Shown: positions 6,004 through 8,493 of the stretch, piece after piece
How positions within the stretch are numbered: the stretch's first letter is position 1
Layout of the letters: every line of letters starts with the position of its first letter
Assembly (NCBI GenBank): GCA_024278035.1
Contig: JAJRUA010000364.1
Span: forward strand, 1-8,493
Length of the DNA: 8,493 nucleotides
Source: Planctomycetota bacterium
Lineage (GTDB): Bacteria; Planctomycetota; Planctomycetia; Pirellulales; Lacipirellulaceae
Reading direction: 5' to 3'
Program-made: the position numbers and the translations under genes
The notes under the pieces: model-generated
The model's database searches: none
Seen by the model: the letters and a program-made list of their open reading frames with translations, nothing else
What the model was told of the DNA's origin: nothing

Positions 6004-8250
6004 ATGCTTGTTCCCCTCCTTCTGCTCGCGGTGATCGCCTGTTTGTGGCTCAGTGTGTGGGGGCCGTCGCTAGCTGGTCGTTGTTCGATGCTCTCGCTCG
6101 TGCTGACGGTGGTTGTGGTCGGTTATGTCTTCGGCTACGAGCTGTGGCATCTTCACGCAGGGCCCTTGCCACTGACATTGGATCGACTGCTATTGCTGGC
6201 CGTGGCTGGTCTGTTGGGTTGGCGACTCTTACGAGGGCAGGTCCACAAAACACCGCTGGTTCTTACCGATTGGCTCTTGGGCCTAACGGTCGCTTGGCTG
6301 ACGCTCAGTTGCCTGCTCCATCGTCCGGGGGATGCGACGACGCTGCCTGACTCGCCCATGTTTCGCCTGTTGGTGAGCTTTTGGATTCCAGCATTCCTTT
6401 ACGGGATTCTCCGTTTCGAGCGAATCGATGGCGCGAAGGCTCGTCGCGTTCTGGTCGTGTTCGCTTCGCTTGGGGTTTATTTGGGAGTGACCGCCCTGCT
6501 GGAAACGGCCGGTGTTGGGTCGCTCATTTTCCCTCGGTACATTGCCGACCCAGAACTGGGCACCCACTTTGGTCGTGCCCGCGGACCGGCTCTTAATTCC
6601 GTCAGCTTGGGGACTTACCTCAGCGTGACGGCTGCTGCCGCTTGGTTGCTCATCCCTCGTGCTTCGCGCAGGATGAAGCTCTTCTGGCTTGGCGGTGCAG
6701 GTCTGATGGCGTTGGGCGTTCTGCTGACTTATACCCGTTCGACTTGGATCGGGTTGGCAGGGGCCGTGGTAATGGTCCTTTGCCTCCAGTTGCCCCGCCG
6801 CTTGCGAACGCCCGCGTTTGTTTTGGCCGGTGTGTTAGGCGTTGCTTTCCTGGCGGTTGGCAAAGATGCCCTCTCCCACCTTAAACGAGAAGACTCGGGC
6901 GAAGTCTCGGCCCATTCCGTTCAGCAGCGGACGGCGTTTGCCTATGTCTCGCTACGCATGTTCCAAGACCATCCGCTAGTGGGAGTCGGATTTGGTCGTT
7001 TCTTCGATCAGAAGCTCCCTTATCTCACGGATCGTAGGCAGTCGTTTGAGCTTGAATCACTCCGCAACCTGCACCACCACAATACGTTCCTGAGCCTACT
7101 GACGGAGACCGGCTTGCTTGGCCTTGCCGCTTACGCTGGCATCCTTGCCGGGTTGGGCCTGGGCGGCTGGCGGCTGGCCCATTGTGAGCACGTTGATCCC
7201 GACTGCCGTCGGCTCGGCCTGTTGATGATTGGCACACTTGCGATTTATTTGCCTTCGGCCTTGTTCCACGACCTGACGCTTCTCCATAGCGACCAGTGGC
7301 TTCTGTTCACCGTTGGCGGAGCAACGATCGGTTGCCTTGTGAACCGCCCTACGGGTGCTGCCATTGCCCAACCAATTCGTTTTCCCATTTCTCTTCCCTC
7401 CTTCCCTGCAACCCTTACGCCACAAAGTCTCATGCCGACTCCAGTCAATGCAACCAATGCAAAGCGTATTCAACTCTTCGGCATGACGATTGATCGACTG
7501 AAGATCGATGAAGCAGCCGACCGATTGCTTGATTGGAGCACCGATTCGGAGAGCAACGAGAGATGCCGGTATGTGGTCACGCCCAACGTCGATCATGCCG
7601 TCATGCACCAAGAGCAACCAGAGCTTCGGGCTGCCTACGACAAGGCGGCAATGATTGTCGCCGACGGGGCACCACTGATCGCCGCCTCACGGTTGTTGGG
7701 AAAGGGGCTCCCGGAACGCGTTGCGGGCAGCGATCTTGCGCCGCGGCTGCTTGAAATGGCATCCGCTCAGTTTACCCCTGGACGCGAACCGTTGAGGGTC
7801 TTTTTGCTAGGAGCAGGTCCCGGCGTTGCCGACCGGGCAGCGGAGAAAATCCACCTCCGTTGGCCGGGCGTTGAAGTTGTCGGCACCCATTGCCCCCCGC
7901 TTGGGTTTGAACAAGATAAAGCAGAAAATGAACGTATTCTCACCGCCATTTCCGCCGCAAAGCCGGATGTGCTTCTCGTAGGCCTTGGCGCTCCAAAGCA
8001 AGAGCTGTGGGTCCATCGCTACCACCAGCGAATCGATGCCCGAGTGGCCCTTTGCATCGGAGCGACGATCGACTTCCTGGCGGGAGAGAAAAAACGGTCG
8101 CCCGTTTGGCTCCAGCGGATCGGCATGGAGTGGGCCCACCGCCTCTTGAGCGAACCACGCCGTTTGGCAAGTCGCTACGCTCGCGATGCCTGGATTTTCC
8201 CCCAACTGGTGCTGGCAGAGTGGTTCGCCAGTCGGCATACAGCGAGCTAA
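6004..8250 (+). CDS. O-antigen ligase/Wzy-type membrane domain fused to WecG/TagA/CpsF glycosyltransferase
   Basis: The protein has 748 residues in two parts. Residues 1 to about 447 are a multi-helix membrane protein of the O-antigen ligase/polymerase (Wzy_C) family. Markers are RARGPALNSVSLG (191-203), YTRSTWIG (243-250), DHPLVGVGFGRF (322-333) and HHHNTFLSLLTETGLLG (357-373), the last two bounding a large periplasmic loop. After a Pro-rich linker (about 448-485), residues about 487-748 form a complete GT26 domain: TPNVDH (526-531), ADG (553-555, Asp554 the likely catalytic base), ERVAGSD (571-577), GLGAPKQELW (660-669) and GATIDFLAGEKKRSP (686-700). GT26 enzymes usually add the second sugar, ManNAc or ManNAcA, to a lipid-linked GlcNAc; the donor here is unknown. 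The start is fixed by an in-frame TAG at 5986-5988. Met477 (7432) could start a free 272-residue GT26 protein, but no Shine-Dalgarno precedes it. The gene follows the co-polymerase by 125 bp. Confidence 0.9.
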   Translation: MLVPLLLLAVIACLWLSVWGPSLAGRCSMLSLVLTVVVVGYVFGYELWHLHAGPLPLTLDRLLLLAVAGLLGWRLLRGQVHKTPLVLTDWLLGLTVAWLTLSCLLHRPGDATTLPDSPMFRLLVSFWIPAFLYGILRFERIDGAKARRVLVVFASLGVYLGVTALLETAGVGSLIFPRYIADPELGTHFGRARGPALNSVSLGTYLSVTAAAAWLLIPRASRRMKLFWLGGAGLMALGVLLTYTRSTWIGLAGAVVMVLCLQLPRRLRTPAFVLAGVLGVAFLAVGKDALSHLKREDSGEVSAHSVQQRTAFAYVSLRMFQDHPLVGVGFGRFFDQKLPYLTDRRQSFELESLRNLHHHNTFLSLLTETGLLGLAAYAGILAGLGLGGWRLAHCEHVDPDCRRLGLLMIGTLAIYLPSALFHDLTLLHSDQWLLFTVGGATIGCLVNRPTGAAIAQPIRFPISLPSFPATLTPQSLMPTPVNATNAKRIQLFGMTIDRLKIDEAADRLLDWSTDSESNERCRYVVTPNVDHAVMHQEQPELRAAYDKAAMIVADGAPLIAASRLLGKGLPERVAGSDLAPRLLEMASAQFTPGREPLRVFLLGAGPGVADRAAEKIHLRWPGVEVVGTHCPPLGFEQDKAENERILTAISAAKPDVLLVGLGAPKQELWVHRYHQRIDARVALCIGATIDFLAGEKKRSPVWLQRIGMEWAHRLLSEPRRLASRYARDAWIFPQLVLAEWFASRHTAS

Positions 8251-8332
8251 AGGCGAGCGGTGCGGGCGTCAGCCCCCCGATACAAGTTGTGACGTGCCAC
8301 CATCGGGGGGCTAACGCCCGCACCGCTCGCCT
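8251..8332. repeat. Long palindromic hairpin, 31-bp arms, 20-base loop
   Basis: The left arm (8251-8281) and right arm (8302-8332) pair at 30 of 31 positions; the only mismatch is C8270 against A8313. The arms begin 'aggcgagcggtgcgggcgt' and include a run of six C paired with six G. The element starts at the base after the stop codon of the fusion gene and ends 15 bp before the next start. It would form a very stable RNA stem, but no T-tract follows, so it is better described as a REP-like palindrome that may terminate or attenuate transcription or protect the upstream mRNA. Its first bases resemble the element at 119-150. Confidence 0.9.
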
Positions 8333-8347
8333 GCAAGAATCCCCTCC

Positions 8348-8493
8348 ATGCTCCTCTTAGATAACGACGACTCTCCGGCACACACGATTGTCCTAGCCAT
8401 CGATGGCCTCCGGGCCGCCGCTTTGGGGGCCTACGGCGCGACGACTTATGCAACACCGACCTTCGACCAGTTTACGGCGGAGGGCGAACTCAC
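8348..8493 (+). CDS. Sulfatase / alkaline-phosphatase-superfamily protein, N-terminal fragment
   Basis: The open frame gives 48 codons and runs off the window. After a short polar leader it reads IVLAIDGLRAAALGAYG (14-30) and then TPTFDQFTAEG (37-47). This is the pattern that opens sulfatase-like domains (PF00884): a beta strand ending in the first metal-binding Asp (Asp19), a YG turn, and TPxxDxxxxEG. The modifying Cys/Ser motif of true sulfatases (C/S-x-P-x-R) would lie beyond the window, so sulfatase, phosphodiesterase or phosphoglycerol-transferase activity cannot be separated. There is no signal peptide, unlike many secreted planctomycete sulfatases, which suggests a cytoplasmic or atypical member. 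No Shine-Dalgarno is seen. The start is chosen because the conserved strand begins at residue 14 and the hairpin ends just upstream. Confidence 0.7.
   Translation, partial: MLLLDNDDSPAHTIVLAIDGLRAAALGAYGATTYATPTFDQFTAEGEL

Noticed and set aside
5862..6350. 162-codon plus-strand frame beginning with TTG and overlapping the start of the fusion gene
   Set aside because: It overlaps two well-supported genes in another frame, its composition is Arg/Ala-rich with no recognisable domain, and the TTG start has no ribosome-binding site. It is a shadow frame.
8281..8301. TGGCACG on the minus strand inside the hairpin loop, resembling a sigma-54 -24 element
   Set aside because: No TTGC occurs at the required distance, and the orientation would run into the end of the fusion gene.

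Overview
The window looks like part of a chromosomal exopolysaccharide or capsule locus of the Wzx/Wzy-dependent type, probably from a planctomycete of the Pirellulales kind. The lineage is an inference. It rests on moderately high GC, starts with little or no Shine-Dalgarno signal, a sulfatase-like gene beside the locus, and long GC-rich palindromes beginning 'aggcgagc' directly after stop codons, which I associate with that group. No rRNA or tRNA gene, CRISPR array or transposase is visible.

Layout. Bases 1-117 are the 3' end of a plus-strand gene whose last 38 codons nearly duplicate the end of the minus-strand glycosyltransferase facing it. The two tails and the flanking palindromic element form a 150-bp inverted repeat (1-150 and 239-388) with one mismatch around an 88-bp spacer. 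A minus-strand operon runs from 3966 down to 272: CE4 polysaccharide deacetylase, Wzx-like flippase and GT4 glycosyltransferase, with gaps of only 2 and 12 bp. A 346-bp divergent region (3967-4312) holds a 13-bp tandem repeat, a 9-bp inverted repeat and a near-consensus sigma-54 promoter facing right. The plus-strand set follows: a polysaccharide co-polymerase (Wzz/GumC type) without a kinase domain (4313-5878), then a 748-residue protein joining an O-antigen ligase/Wzy-type membrane domain to a WecG/TagA/CpsF glycosyltransferase (6004-8250). After a 31-bp-arm hairpin (8251-8332) comes the start of a sulfatase/alkaline-phosphatase-superfamily gene cut by the window end (8348-8493).

How the genes fit together (inference from families): the GT4 enzyme and the TagA-like domain would extend a lipid-linked repeat unit on the cytoplasmic face. 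The flippase would move it across the membrane, the Wzy-like domain would polymerise it, and the co-polymerase would set chain length. The deacetylase, and possibly the sulfatase-like protein, would modify the glycan. The initiating phosphoglycosyltransferase, outer-membrane export protein and tyrosine kinase expected for such a pathway are not in this window.

The points most worth following are the inverted duplication at the left edge, the polymerase-glycosyltransferase fusion, and the sigma-54 promoter before the co-polymerase gene.
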